From Gammaproteobacteria bacterium (GTDB lineage: Bacteria; Pseudomonadota; Gammaproteobacteria; Steroidobacterales; Steroidobacteraceae), in the NCBI GenBank assembly GCA_025355165.1, contig JANYAD010000030.1, forward strand, positions 23,854-87,853: a stretch of DNA of 64,000 nucleotides, written 5' to 3'. A program made the position numbers and the translations under genes. Every line of letters begins with the position of its first letter. Position 1 is the stretch's first letter. The notes beneath the pieces are model-generated. The model searched no databases, had not been told where the DNA came from, and was given only the letters and a program-made list of their open reading frames with translations. Positions 1 through 8,401 of the stretch are shown one piece after another.

Positions 1-2287
1 CGCTTCGGTAGCGGCGGCCATCGCAATCCGGACATCGCAGATACACGTCAGATAGAAACTGCATCTCGACGTGCTCAAACCCGTTGCCGCCGCAAGTGGC
101 ACAGCGGCCGCTGCCGGCATTGAAACTGAAGGTGCCGGCCGTATATTTGCGCTCGCGCGCCTCAGGCAAACAGGCGAACAAAACACGAATCGCATCGAAT
201 GCGCCGACATAGCTCGCAGGATTGGAGCGTGTGGTGCGACCGATGCGGTTCTGGTCCACCATCACGACTTCATCGATGAGTTCCGCACCTAGCAAGGCGC
301 GGTGCTGGCCCGGATTTTCGGTGCTTTTGCCCTTGGCGCGCAGCAGCGCCGGATACAGCACATCGTGCACCAGGCTGGATTTTCCCGAACCGCTGACGCC
401 GGTCACGCACACTAGTCGCCCGAGCGGGATCGCGACATCGATATCCTTGAGGTTGTGTTCTGTTACCCCTGCGATCCGCAAAGTATCCGAAGCCGGCGGT
501 CGGCCATGTAATAGGGCACCTGCGGCCTGCGCGCCTTTGCGGCCGAACAAATAGTCCGCGGTAAGCGATCCTTTAACACTTTTAAGCTCGCCTAGGGGTC
601 CGTAGAACACGATCTCGCCGCCGTGCTCGCCGGGTCCCGGGCCAATGTCAAGGACCCGATCGGCAGCCTGTATGACCTTCGGATCGTGCTCGACGACGAC
701 GAGGGTGTTGCCGGCATCGCGCAGGCGATGCATGACGCCGACGATTCGTTGCACGTCGCGCGGGTGCAGGCCGATGGAGGGTTCATCAAGAACGAACAGC
801 GTGTTGACCAGCGAGGTTCCCAACGCCGTGGTGAGATTGATCCGCTGCACCTCGCCGCCCGATAGCGTGCGCGATTGGCGATCGAGATTCAAGTATCCCA
901 AACCCACGTCGCATAGATATCCCAGGCGTGCCCGAATTTCCTTGAGCAACAAATCCGTAGCCTCATCGAGGGGGGCGGGCAATTGCAAGTCCGCGAAAAA
1001 TTTTCTAGCCCCATCGATCGGCAGCAGCATCAAATCGCGAATGGTTAAGCCGCGGCTACCTACTCGCCACAGCAGTGCCTCGGGCTTCAATCGTGCGCCG
1101 CGGCAGGCGGAACATTCAGTATAAGAGCGGTAGCGCGACAGCAGTACGCGAATGTGCATTTTGTAGGCTTTGCTCTCCAGCCACACGAAAAAGCGCCTCA
1201 CGCCATACCACACATTCTTGGTCCATTCGCCTTCCCCCTCGATGACCCAGGTGCGCTGCGCCGAGCTCAGTTCCCGCCAGGGAATATCGAGCGGCACGCC
1301 TCGCTTGCGCGCGAACCGCTCAAGATCGGTCTGGCATTCTTTATAGGATTCCGTCTGCCAGGGTTTGATGGCGCCTTGGCGCAGGCTCAACGAAGAATCG
1401 GGAATGACCAACCCATAGTCGACGCCGATGCTGCGCCCGAAACCCCGGCATGTGTCGCACGCGCCTATCGGGGAATTGAAGCTAAAGGTACTTGGGCTCG
1501 GATCCTTGTAATTGATGTCGCAGTCCGGACAGTGCAGGCCCTGGGAAAATCGCCAGCGTGATCGTGGCGCCGGCGTCGCGCCATCGCCGACGGGATAGAC
1601 ATCGACGCGGCCTTGGCCCACTTTGAGAGCGGCCTCAACCGCCTCGCCGGTACGCGCAGTCTCGACCGATGACCAGCGAAACCGATCCTGAATGACTTGC
1701 AAGGTAGCCTCGCGCCGTTCGTGGATGCGCGTATAGCCCTGGCCGGCAAGCAATCTCTTGATCTCATCTTCGGTGAAATTCTCCGGGATCGGCACGGGGA
1801 AGGTCAGTAGTAAGAGCGGATCGCCGTTCTTAGCGGCGAGGTGAGCCAGATGCTGCTGAATGCTGGAGGCAGTGTCGCGCCGCACCGGACGGGCGCAGCT
1901 GCGACAGTGTAGGACTGCGGCGCGCGCGAACAGCAATTTCAAATGATCGTTCAGTTCGGTCATCGTGCCGACGGTGGAACGCGAGGTGCGGACCGGGTTG
2001 GTTTGATCTATCGCGATCGAGGGCGGAATACCCTCGATGCGCTCGACTTGGGGCTTATCCATCCGGTCCAAAAACTGGCGCGCGTACGGTGAAAAGGTCT
2101 CGACATAGCGGCGCTGGCCCTCCGCATACAGCGTGTCGAACACCAGCGAGGATTTTCCCGATCCGCTGACGCCCGTCACCACGATCAGCTCGTTAAGCGG
2201 CAGGTCGAGACTTAAATTCTTTAAATTGTTCTGGCGCGCGCCGCGAATGCGGATCGCGTCCGAGCGAGGGGGGTCAAAGGGTGGCAT
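1..2287 (-). CDS. uvrA: UvrA-family excinuclease ABC subunit A (3' end outside window)
   Basis: DNA-damage recognition ATPase of nucleotide excision repair, cut by the window edge so the C-terminus is missing. The ATG at 2287 opens MPPFDPPRSDAIRIRGARQN. Two Walker A loops (GVSGSGKSSL) lie near residues 40 and 625, an ABC signature LSGGE near 475, and zinc CxxC pairs include CPDC, CDTC, CSAC, CATC and CPDC. The stretch DQTNPVRTSRSTVGTMTELN differs from the E. coli UvrA version (EQKSTSHNPRSTVG) and, from memory, resembles the second, long UvrA paralogue of Xanthomonas/Bordetella. It may therefore not be the only UvrA in the genome. It is followed 28 bp upstream by a PilZ gene on the same strand. 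UvrA family is certain; canonical versus paralogue is not. Confidence 0.93.
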   Translation of the reverse strand, partial: MPPFDPPRSDAIRIRGARQNNLKNLSLDLPLNELIVVTGVSGSGKSSLVFDTLYAEGQRRYVETFSPYARQFLDRMDKPQVERIEGIPPSIAIDQTNPVRTSRSTVGTMTELNDHLKLLFARAAVLHCRSCARPVRRDTASSIQQHLAHLAAKNGDPLLLLTFPVPIPENFTEDEIKRLLAGQGYTRIHERREATLQVIQDRFRWSSVETARTGEAVEAALKVGQGRVDVYPVGDGATPAPRSRWRFSQGLHCPDCDINYKDPSPSTFSFNSPIGACDTCRGFGRSIGVDYGLVIPDSSLSLRQGAIKPWQTESYKECQTDLERFARKRGVPLDIPWRELSSAQRTWVIEGEGEWTKNVWYGVRRFFVWLESKAYKMHIRVLLSRYRSYTECSACRGARLKPEALLWRVGSRGLTIRDLMLLPIDGARKFFADLQLPAPLDEATDLLLKEIRARLGYLCDVGLGYLNLDRQSRTLSGGEVQRINLTTALGTSLVNTLFVLDEPSIGLHPRDVQRIVGVMHRLRDAGNTLVVVEHDPKVIQAADRVLDIGPGPGEHGGEIVFYGPLGELKSVKGSLTADYLFGRKGAQAAGALLHGRPPASDTLRIAGVTEHNLKDIDVAIPLGRLVCVTGVSGSGKSSLVHDVLYPALLRAKGKSTENPGQHRALLGAELIDEVVMVDQNRIGRTTRSNPASYVGAFDAIRVLFACLPEARERKYTAGTFSFNAGSGRCATCGGNGFEHVEMQFLSDVYLRCPDCDGRRYRS

Positions 2288-2315
2288 ACCTGTAAGTTTA
2301 CAGGACGTGTCAAGC

Positions 2316-2591
2316 CTAGCGGCCGGCGAACTGCTCCATCATAAGTCCGGTGCCGCCGCGGGTCACATGGGCGACTATGGCGGTGCGGCGATGTATTTTT
2401 GTGACTAACCCTAAATTAATCGCGAAAGCCAATTGAACTTGCTGCCCCTTACGCAGCCCAAGGTTTTCCGTTTCGACAAACACTCCGTTTGCGCTCAAAT
2501 TTTTTGCTTTGCAGATGCGGCTTTTACGGCCGGACATCACCACGTACACAGTTGTGCGCGCTCGGTGACGGGTGTGCAGTCGACGCTCCAT
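2316..2591 (-). CDS. Small PilZ-domain protein
   Basis: A 91-aa protein that is essentially a single PilZ domain, the c-di-GMP receptor fold. The N-terminal arginine motif RRLHTR matches RRxxxR and is followed by NLSANG, fitting the (D/N)xSxxG switch, with beta-strand-rich sequence after it. Both c-di-GMP contact motifs are therefore present. It lies between uvrA and the flgAMN-csrA group on the same strand, 145 bp downstream of csrA, so it may have its own promoter. Family evidence and context suggest an effector on motility or surface behaviour, but the partner cannot be read from sequence. Confidence 0.8.
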   Translation of the reverse strand: MERRLHTRHRARTTVYVVMSGRKSRICKAKNLSANGVFVETENLGLRKGQQVQLAFAINLGLVTKIHRRTAIVAHVTRGGTGLMMEQFAGR

Positions 2592-2736
2592 CCGTACGAT
2601 CTCTTAATTGTTGCGAGTGATGCCATTATGCACATTCCGCGGCGATAAGGCAGGACTCGACGATGAGCGCAAAGATATGTAAGGCGCGGGGGTCGATAAG
2701 TAAAGTTCGACCACAACCCTTGCAAATCGTCAGCGT

Positions 2737-2934
2737 TTACTCAACGTCCTTTCGACGGATTGAGAGTTGCTCCGGAGCTTCGATTCCCATTTTAATGCGG
2801 CGGCCGGTTCCGCCGAGCAAAGTGATTTGAATCGGACCGTTGGCGAAAAGCTGCGCCATGGTCATGTTCGAATCCACTCCGTCCGCGGGCTGTATGACGA
2901 TGGATTCATCCGCGCGACGGCTGAGGACAAGCAT
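2737..2934 (-). CDS. csrA: CsrA/RsmA-family RNA-binding regulator, RsmN/RsmF-like
   Basis: A 65-aa CsrA-type post-transcriptional regulator. The first strand MLVLSRR keeps L4 and R6-R7, and the end SIRRKDVE keeps the arginine equivalent to CsrA R44, the known RNA contacts. Between the first strand and PIQITLLGGTGRRIKMGIEA sits an insert of about 18 residues (PADGVDSNMTMAQLFANG). Canonical CsrA lacks it. It resembles the helical insert of Pseudomonas RsmN/RsmF, and the usual C-terminal helix is missing. The gene starts 4 bp after flgN and is probably co-transcribed with flgM and flgN. Role inferred: tuning flagellar or lifestyle mRNAs. A standard csrA presumably lies elsewhere. Confidence 0.82.
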   Translation of the reverse strand: MLVLSRRADESIVIQPADGVDSNMTMAQLFANGPIQITLLGGTGRRIKMGIEAPEQLSIRRKDVE

Positions 2935-2937
2935 AAA

Positions 2938-3366
2938 TCAAGCCCGCGCCAAGGCGCGCAGTGCCTTGGCGAAAGTCTTACCCTGCGGGTCGTATGTGAT
3001 CGAGGGTCCGCCGCGCACAATGTCGATTAATTGGCGTACCTGGTGCTGGCGTACGTGAATAATGTGGCCATTGACCTCGTTCGCTGTGCGGCAGCCGGCC
3101 ATCAATTTTAAAAGCAGGCCCCAGCGCTGCGCGACGCTTGCTGCAATCCCGGCACCCAGCGGATTGGCGCACAACTCGCGCCGCTCTTGCTCGAGTTTTT
3201 CAATGCTTGCAAAAAGACTAATTTTTTCTGCCGCGTTCTGTTCCACCGCTTGAGGCGAGTCACCCGTCAGCGCCGTCTTCTCTGCGGTCAAGGTGGACGT
3301 CAGAGCGTGCGCAAGCTCGATCTCGCGATCCAGCAATTCTTCGAGACGGCGCGAATCGGCAGTCAT
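2938..3366 (-). CDS. flgN: FlgN, export chaperone for FlgK/FlgL
   Basis: A 142-aa, mostly helical protein with the FlgN layout: a long N-terminal coiled coil (residues about 5-75, heptad-like LEELLDREIELAHAL) and a C-terminal amphipathic segment containing TYDPQG, which resembles the FlgN end. FlgN holds the hook-filament junction proteins FlgK and FlgL unfolded for type III export. Both substrates are encoded on the opposite strand of this locus. It lies 9 bp after flgM and 3 bp before csrA, so the three are one operon. Sequence is divergent as usual for FlgN; context carries much of the call. Confidence 0.85.
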   Translation of the reverse strand: MTADSRRLEELLDREIELAHALTSTLTAEKTALTGDSPQAVEQNAAEKISLFASIEKLEQERRELCANPLGAGIAASVAQRWGLLLKLMAGCRTANEVNGHIIHVRQHQVRQLIDIVRGGPSITYDPQGKTFAKALRALARA

Positions 3367-3375
3367 GTTTGGTTG

Positions 3376-3693
3376 CTACTTCAGGCCGCGCTCGAATTGC
3401 AACAGCTTGCCGGCAATCCGTGAGGCATTGATCCGATAAGTGCCCGAGTTGATTGCTTGCTTCACGGCTGCCACTTTGTTCGCATCCACCACCGGACTTT
3501 TGGCGACCGCTTCTTCGATTTTCTGCAACGTGCGAGCCGAGTCCGTCAATGTCACGTGATCTGAAGTCTGAGCCGAAACTACAGACCCCGAGGCATCGCC
3601 TAGCGCCTTTTCAGCTGCAACGCCGTTGCTGCCCGAGCCCTTGGTGGGCGCGATCGGTTCGGCTGCTGAAGGACCACTGATTTTGTTAGTCAC
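3376..3693 (-). CDS. flgM: FlgM, anti-sigma28 factor
   Basis: Negative regulator that binds FliA until hook completion and is then exported. From the GTG at 3693 it is 105 aa: a low-complexity, disordered N-terminal half and a C-terminal FliA-binding half with [17 protein letters not shown] and [20 protein letters not shown], the FlgM signature. The GTG is preferred because AGGAG stands 7 nt upstream. A longer reading (to 3777) would place the start upstream of a FliA promoter that lies inside it. flgN and csrA follow at short spacing; flgA precedes. Transcription both from flgA read-through and from its own FliA promoter is the expected arrangement. Confidence 0.9.
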   Translation of the reverse strand: MTNKISGPSAAEPIAPTKGSGSNGVAAEKALGDASGSVVSAQTSDHVTLTDSARTLQKIEEAVAKSPVVDANKVAAVKQAINSGTYRINASRIAGKLLQFERGLK

Positions 3694-3730
3694 CGAAATC
3701 TCCTGGGACAAGCGAACTGTCGATGCGATG

Positions 3731-3757
3731 TTATCGTCAGATATTGGATGAACTTTA
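3731..3757 (-). promoter_or_regulatory. FliA (sigma28) promoter of flgM
   Basis: Read on the minus strand: TAAAGTTC, 11 nt, GACGATAA, against the consensus TAAAGTTT-N11-GCCGATAA (two mismatches, exact spacing). The predicted start leaves a leader of about 30 nt before the GTG of flgM. Confidence 0.75.
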
Positions 3758-3819
3758 GCGAATCCACCCAAGACCACCCGCTCCCTTCTTTATCGGCTGT
3801 GACGTAGATCACTGAAGGG

Positions 3820-4584
3820 CTATTGCAAAATAATTTCGACGGTTTGTTCGGAGCGGGCGATTCCCTCGACAATTTTTCCGGACGAGAGATTCTGCACCTT
3901 AACCCTTTGATTCATCAGGCCATCGCTCATCGCGCGCCCAGCCATGCGTACACTGATACCGCCCACATCGGCGAGCAAGGTTACCGACTGGCCGCGCTGC
4001 ACCGCTTTAGAGGCCACCAGCTGCTGATTTGTAAGATAGGCCCCGCCGGCAATGGGCCGGCTCGCCGTCAGGCCGATGGCGATGGAAGGATCGTCCAAGA
4101 AGCCTAAGGGCAGCTCCGAAACATCGTGTTCCTCAGTCTTGACGTCGCTCGGCTTGATGCTGGTACCGGCGATGATGGCGTGCGCCGCCACCGCCACGGG
4201 CGAGGTTGAGACGATCCTCACCGGTACATATATATGCCACGGCTTTGGATCCTCGCAACGCAGCTCGATGGTCACGCGATCTTTCATGTGTTGCGGCGAA
4301 GCGGGCACAGCTCGCATCGGCCGGCTGCATTTTTCCGGCTGCAGATGCGAATCGATCGGGCCGGCTAAGAAGCGCTGCCGCTCGGTCAGCTTTGGGAATT
4401 GCAGCGCTGCTTGTGAGCGCGCTAGCGCTTCGAGCCGCGTACGCTCTTGCCCAACCGCGTCCTGCGCAAGGGCGCCCCGCGCAAAGACCAAGTACGGCAG
4501 CAGCGCGCATACGCCAAGCGCCTGCGCGCGGTGCGCGAAGCGGCGGGTCAAGCGGAGGCGACGATATTTTGGCGCTGTGCGCAT
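3820..4584 (-). CDS. flgA: FlgA, P-ring assembly chaperone
   Basis: Periplasmic chaperone for FlgI polymerisation around the rod. The protein is 254 aa with a long basic N-terminus and a hydrophobic signal segment (ALGVCALLPYLVF, residues about 23-36) ending at ALAQDA. The C-terminal half has the SAF/FlgA pattern (AGTSIKPSDVKTEE, ending RSEQTVEIILQ). It is divergent from flgB with 233 bp between the ATGs; flgM follows 127 bp downstream. A sigma54 promoter ends only 17 nt before this ATG and there is no Shine-Dalgarno. Translation may therefore be leaderless, or start later, for example at the in-frame TTG (residue 12, position 4551). Confidence 0.9.
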   Translation of the reverse strand: MRTAPKYRRLRLTRRFAHRAQALGVCALLPYLVFARGALAQDAVGQERTRLEALARSQAALQFPKLTERQRFLAGPIDSHLQPEKCSRPMRAVPASPQHMKDRVTIELRCEDPKPWHIYVPVRIVSTSPVAVAAHAIIAGTSIKPSDVKTEEHDVSELPLGFLDDPSIAIGLTASRPIAGGAYLTNQQLVASKAVQRGQSVTLLADVGGISVRMAGRAMSDGLMNQRVKVQNLSSGKIVEGIARSEQTVEIILQ

Positions 4585-4600
4585 GTTGGGTAGGATTAAA

Positions 4601-4615
4601 GCAAGCGCCGTGCCA
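4601..4615 (-). promoter_or_regulatory. Sigma54 promoter of flgA
   Basis: On the minus strand: TGGCACG, 4 nt (GCGC), TTGC, a full match to the sigma54 -24/-12 consensus. The -12 C lies 17 nt before the annotated flgA ATG, so the transcript leader would be about 5 nt. It is divergent from the flgB sigma54 promoter about 160 bp away. Confidence 0.8.
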
Positions 4616-4773
4616 TCTCGAGCATTACCGGCAACACGAATGCGGCAAGTTCTTGCCGGCGGCGGCCGCTGCGATTGCCAATTGCCACGCTTTGAGAACC
4701 CCTACAGCCGCGCAGCGCGCTTTTCGTGTGACGTGCACCACGGTTGCGCCCGGCGACTATTCAGTCTCACCGT

Positions 4774-4789
4774 TGGCATAGCTCTTGCT
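4774..4789 (+). promoter_or_regulatory. Sigma54 promoter of the flgB operon
   Basis: TGGCATA, 4 nt (GCTC), TTGCT: -24 GG and -12 GC at canonical spacing. The predicted start near 4800 gives an 18-nt leader containing the AGAGGAG ribosome-binding site of flgB. Confidence 0.85.
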
Positions 4790-4817
4790 AATGCTTACCC
4801 CAAGAGGAGTTATACGC

Positions 4818-5204
4818 ATGTTTCAGAACATTTTTGGCATCCACGAGCAAGCACTGCTGTTGCAGGGCCAACGCGTCGGCATCTTGGCGACGAACCTGGC
4901 GAATGCGGATACCCCCAACTACAAGGCGCGCGACATCGATTTCAGCGCGGTGTTGGCGCACAGCGATGCGACACCCTTACCCCTGGCCGCCACGGATGGC
5001 GCGCACTTCAGCATGGATGACACCGCAACGCCTGCTGCGGATCTCAAATACCGCAACCCCTATCAGGCCTCGCTCGACGGCAACACGGTGGAAATGCCGG
5101 TCGAACAGGCGGCTTTCTCGGAGAACAACGTGCGCTATCAGGCGAGCCTGGGCTTTATCAACGCGACGATTGCCCAAATGACGCTGGCAATCAACGGCCA
5201 GTAG
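4818..5204 (+). CDS. flgB: FlgB, proximal rod protein
   Basis: A 128-aa rod subunit of the flagellar basal body in the periplasm. The ATG at 4818 follows AGAGGAG; in-frame upstream codons precede or overlap the promoter and are not used. The rod/hook N-terminal signature is ATNLANADTPNYKARDIDF (residues about 25-43), and the C-terminal helix (ASLGFINATIAQMTLAINGQ) is typical of FlgB. First gene of the flgBCDEFGHIJ operon; flgC follows after 21 bp. No oddities. Confidence 0.97.
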   Translation: MFQNIFGIHEQALLLQGQRVGILATNLANADTPNYKARDIDFSAVLAHSDATPLPLAATDGAHFSMDDTATPAADLKYRNPYQASLDGNTVEMPVEQAAFSENNVRYQASLGFINATIAQMTLAINGQ

Positions 5205-5225
5205 CACAGGTCTTAGGAGCTAAAC

Positions 5226-5651
5226 ATGTCTTTGTTCAATGTATTCAACACCGCCGGTAGCGCGCTCAATGCCGAAACCATTCGGCTCAACACCACGGCC
5301 AGCAACCTGGCCAACGCGGAGAGCGTCAACGGCGACCCCAGCAAAGTCTATCGCGCACGCCATCCGGTGTTCCAAACCATGATGGATAACTCCGCCGCCA
5401 GTTTCGATCAAGCGGATGCCGGCGTCGGCGTTCGCGTGCTGGGGGTCGTGGAAAGCACCGCGCCGCCCCTGATGCGCTATCAGCCGGACAATCCGTCGGC
5501 GAACAAGGACGGCTATGTCTTCAGCTCGAACGTCAATTCGATTGAAGAGATGACCAATATGATCTCTGCCAATCGAACTTTCGCAACCAACGTTGAAGCG
5601 ATCAACACGGCACGGGATTTATTACTCAAAACCATTTCGATGGGCCACTAG
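5226..5651 (+). CDS. flgC: FlgC, proximal rod protein
   Basis: A 141-aa rod subunit stacked with FlgB and FlgF. N-terminal motif TTASNLANAESVNGDP and C-terminal pattern MTNMISANRTFATNVEAINT are the conserved rod/hook D0 helices. Preceded by TTAGGAGCT as ribosome-binding site. Length matches the family (about 135-150 aa). Between flgB and flgD in the normal order. Confidence 0.97.
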   Translation: MSLFNVFNTAGSALNAETIRLNTTASNLANAESVNGDPSKVYRARHPVFQTMMDNSAASFDQADAGVGVRVLGVVESTAPPLMRYQPDNPSANKDGYVFSSNVNSIEEMTNMISANRTFATNVEAINTARDLLLKTISMGH

Positions 5652-5668
5652 GCTTAAGGTCACGAACC

Positions 5669-6391
5669 ATGATCATCAACGCTATACATGCTGCCCCGGT
5701 AGCGGGAAACACCGCCGGTAACGCAACCTCCCCACTCGGTGCGATCGCAGGCACCGTGACGGGAAGCACCGGAGCTGCGCCCGCGACCAATGGCACCACC
5801 TTGGGAGGCACCGATTTTCTGACGCTGATGCTGGCGCAGCTCAAGCAGCAGGACCCGACCAGCCCGGTGGACAGCAACACTTTCTTGACACAGCTGGCGC
5901 AGCTTAGCCAAGTGCAAGGCATCAACACGCTCAACACCACGCTCACCAATTCCATTTCATCGAACCAGGCCTTGCAGGCTTCATCGTTGCTGGGTCATCA
6001 GGCATTGGTCAACAGCCCCACCGCCAACCTCGCGGCCGGCGGCGCCGTGAACGGGGCGGTCAATGTTCCGCAGACCACCTCGCAAGTGGTGCTCAACATC
6101 ACCGACAGCTACGGCGCGCAAGTGCGCCAAATCAACTTGGGCGCGCAACCGAGCGGCCTTGCGAACTTCACGTGGGACGGTAAAGAGACCAACGGTTCAC
6201 TGGCCCCGGCGGGGCAGTACAAGTTGAGTGCCCAATACGCGGGTGCGGTTTCGGGTGGCGCCGCCGCGACGACACTGGTCACCGGCACCGTGCAGAGCGT
6301 CAGTATGGGCGCTGGATCGACGGGCCTGACCTTGAACGTGGCGGGAATCGGCAGTGTGCCGTTCAGCAGCGTTCAACAGATTTCAAACTAA
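5669..6391 (+). CDS. flgD: FlgD, hook-cap / hook assembly protein
   Basis: A 240-aa hook scaffolding protein that caps the growing hook and is replaced by FlgK. The diagnostic N-terminal block is DFLTLMLAQLKQQDPTSPVD (residues about 50-69) followed by LAQLSQVQGI. The C-terminal half carries the FlgD Ig-like/tudor region (NFTWDGKETNGS, GQYKLSAQYAG). The first 45 residues are Gly/Ala/Thr-rich and probably disordered. It sits directly upstream of its substrate gene flgE (19 bp gap, with GAGGAG). Confidence 0.96.
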   Translation: MIINAIHAAPVAGNTAGNATSPLGAIAGTVTGSTGAAPATNGTTLGGTDFLTLMLAQLKQQDPTSPVDSNTFLTQLAQLSQVQGINTLNTTLTNSISSNQALQASSLLGHQALVNSPTANLAAGGAVNGAVNVPQTTSQVVLNITDSYGAQVRQINLGAQPSGLANFTWDGKETNGSLAPAGQYKLSAQYAGAVSGGAAATTLVTGTVQSVSMGAGSTGLTLNVAGIGSVPFSSVQQISN

Positions 6392-6410
6392 TTCATTCGA
6401 GGAGTTTTAC

Positions 6411-7637
6411 ATGGCTGCTTTTACTATCGCGTTGTCGGGATTGAATGCCGCGAGTTCCGATTTGGACGTTACCGCCAACAACGTCGCCAATGCCAATACG
6501 GTGGGTTTCAAGCAATCGCGAGCCGAGTTCGCCGACGTGTTTGCCGCCGGCGCGGTGAATCTGAATACTTCCGCGATCGGGGAAGGGGTACGCCTTTCAA
6601 CCACCGCGCAACAATTTACGCAAGGCAACATCAGCACTTCAGGTTCGAATCTCGATCTGGCCATCAGCGGCGATGGCTTCTTTACCTTGAAAGACCCCAG
6701 CAGCGGCACTGTCTATACGCGTAACGGACAGTTTGCCGAAGATAAGAGCGGCGACGTCGTCACCGCCAGCGGAGCGGCGTTGCAGGTGTATCCGCCGACC
6801 GGCACCGGCGGATTCAATACCGGCGCGCTGAGCAATTTGAATTTACAGACTGCACAGAGCCAGCCGCTGGCGACCACCGCGGGAACCGTGATACTGAACT
6901 TGCCGGCCGGCTCTACTGTGCCCACCGGGGGTGCGTTCAATCCCGCAGATCCGACCACTTACAACCAATCCACATCGACCACGGTGTTCGATTCGCTCGG
7001 CAATTCTTTTCCGGCGACTTTCTTTTTCACGCAGACGGCCACCGCCGGGAAGTGGAATGTCAACATGACCGTGAACAACGTGCTGAACGCCACCACTGAT
7101 ACGCTGACGTTCTCCTCCACGGGTGCAGTGACGCCGGCAGGAAGCGGTTCGCTGAACTTCCCCGGCTTCACGCCCACCGACGGAGCGGCGGCGATGAACA
7201 TGACCTTCAACTTCAACCAGAGCACGCAGTTCGGCGGCGGCTTCGGCGTTACCTCGATTGTGCAGAACGGCTTTACCACGGGGCAGTTGAGCACCGTATC
7301 CATCGATCCCACCGGAGTGGTATCGGCGGTGTATACCAATGGCCGCTCCACTCAGCTGGGCCAATTGGCCTTGGCGAATTTTCCGAACCCTCAGGGTTTG
7401 AAACAGTTAGGCGGCACGAACTGGTCCGAGACCTTCACTTCCGGCACGCATATTTCCGGTACTGCCGGTTCTTCCGGATTCGGCTCCATCCAGTCGGGCG
7501 CCCTCGAGTCATCGAACGTGGATTTGACCAAGGAGTTGGTGAACATGATAACCGCACAACGCGCTTTCCAGGCGAACGCGCAGGTGATTAGCACCGCGAA
7601 TCAGCTCTCCTCAGCCGTCATTAACATCCAGCATTAA
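6411..7637 (+). CDS. flgE: FlgE, hook protein
   Basis: A 408-aa structural subunit of the hook. The ATG at 6411 (MAAFTIALSGLNAASSDLDV) is chosen over an upstream in-frame start because GAGGAG lies 6 nt before it and the protein then begins with the family N-terminus. N-terminal D0 motif TANNVANANTVGFKQSRAEF and C-terminal helix VNMITAQRAFQANAQVIST are intact. The intervening Thr/Asn/Ser-rich domains are the variable exposed part. Length is within the normal hook-protein range. Confidence 0.97.
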   Translation: MAAFTIALSGLNAASSDLDVTANNVANANTVGFKQSRAEFADVFAAGAVNLNTSAIGEGVRLSTTAQQFTQGNISTSGSNLDLAISGDGFFTLKDPSSGTVYTRNGQFAEDKSGDVVTASGAALQVYPPTGTGGFNTGALSNLNLQTAQSQPLATTAGTVILNLPAGSTVPTGGAFNPADPTTYNQSTSTTVFDSLGNSFPATFFFTQTATAGKWNVNMTVNNVLNATTDTLTFSSTGAVTPAGSGSLNFPGFTPTDGAAAMNMTFNFNQSTQFGGGFGVTSIVQNGFTTGQLSTVSIDPTGVVSAVYTNGRSTQLGQLALANFPNPQGLKQLGGTNWSETFTSGTHISGTAGSSGFGSIQSGALESSNVDLTKELVNMITAQRAFQANAQVISTANQLSSAVINIQH

Positions 7638-7639
7638 TC

Positions 7640-8383
7640 ATGGATAGAGGTTTATATGTGGCGATGACCGGCGCAAAGCAAATCATGCAAGCGCAGGCCG
7701 TGAACAATCACAACATCGCCAACTTAAGCACCATCGGCTTTCGCGCCGATGCCGTGACTTTCGACAGCGAGCCGATTTACGGGCCGGGATTTGCCACGCG
7801 CGTCAACTCAGTGTCGGGCGATGCCGGCATCGATTTTTCGACAGGCACAATGGAAAGTACCGGACGCGACCTTGATATCGCCGTGAATGGAAAAGGGTTT
7901 ATCGCGGTTCGCGGCAGCGACGGCCAGGAAGCCTACACCCGTGCCGGCGACCTGCGGGTTTCGCCGACCGGCGCAGTCACGACTGCGAGCGGGCTGGCCG
8001 TACTGAGCGAGAGCGGGCCGCTGATCATACCGCCCTCGACGGTGGTGAGCATCGGCGGCGATGGCACCGTGTCCGTTGTGCCGCAGGGCTCGGCGCCTTT
8101 TGCGGTGACGCAGGTCGATCGAATCAAGCTGGTCAATCCGCCGACTTCGTCTCTGCAGAAGGGCGATGATGGGCTGCTGCGCTTAAAGACGGGCGGCAAA
8201 GCCAAGACCGACGACACGGTTTCGGTGGCCTCGGGGATGCTCGAGTCCAGCAACGTGAATGCCGCGCAGTCGCTCATCAGCATGATCGAGCTGCAGCGCC
8301 TCTACGAATTTCAGATCAAGAGCATCAACTCAACCAACACGAATGAACAGAGTGCCGAAAAACTCATGACGGGCGGCGCTTAA
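7640..8383 (+). CDS. flgF: FlgF, rod protein
   Basis: A 247-aa proximal rod subunit. Begins MDRGLYVAMTGAKQIMQAQA, the FlgF start, followed by NNHNIANLSTIGFRAD. The C-terminus has SLISMIELQRLYEFQIKSIN. It follows the flgE stop by 2 bp and precedes flgG by 18 bp, suggesting translational coupling. Length and order are standard. Confidence 0.97.
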   Translation: MDRGLYVAMTGAKQIMQAQAVNNHNIANLSTIGFRADAVTFDSEPIYGPGFATRVNSVSGDAGIDFSTGTMESTGRDLDIAVNGKGFIAVRGSDGQEAYTRAGDLRVSPTGAVTTASGLAVLSESGPLIIPPSTVVSIGGDGTVSVVPQGSAPFAVTQVDRIKLVNPPTSSLQKGDDGLLRLKTGGKAKTDDTVSVASGMLESSNVNAAQSLISMIELQRLYEFQIKSINSTNTNEQSAEKLMTGGA

Positions 8384-8401
8384 CATGAAAGGACATATCC
8401 G

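Noticed and set aside
2691-2712. GGTCGA/TCGACC dyad downstream of csrA as a terminator
   Set aside because: Only 6 bp of stem with a 10-nt loop and no T-run on either strand.
2592-2736. TGGCATC...GC as a sigma54 promoter for the first PilZ gene
   Set aside because: The GG and GC elements are two bases too close together and TTGC is not present.
3790-3797. GCCGATAA on the minus strand upstream of flgM as a second FliA promoter
   Set aside because: No -35 at 11-nt spacing (TTCAGTGA); the site at 3731-3757 is much better.
4052-5020. Plus-strand frame of 322 aa across flgA and flgB
   Set aside because: Antisense to flgA, covers two sigma54 promoters and is out of frame with flgB.
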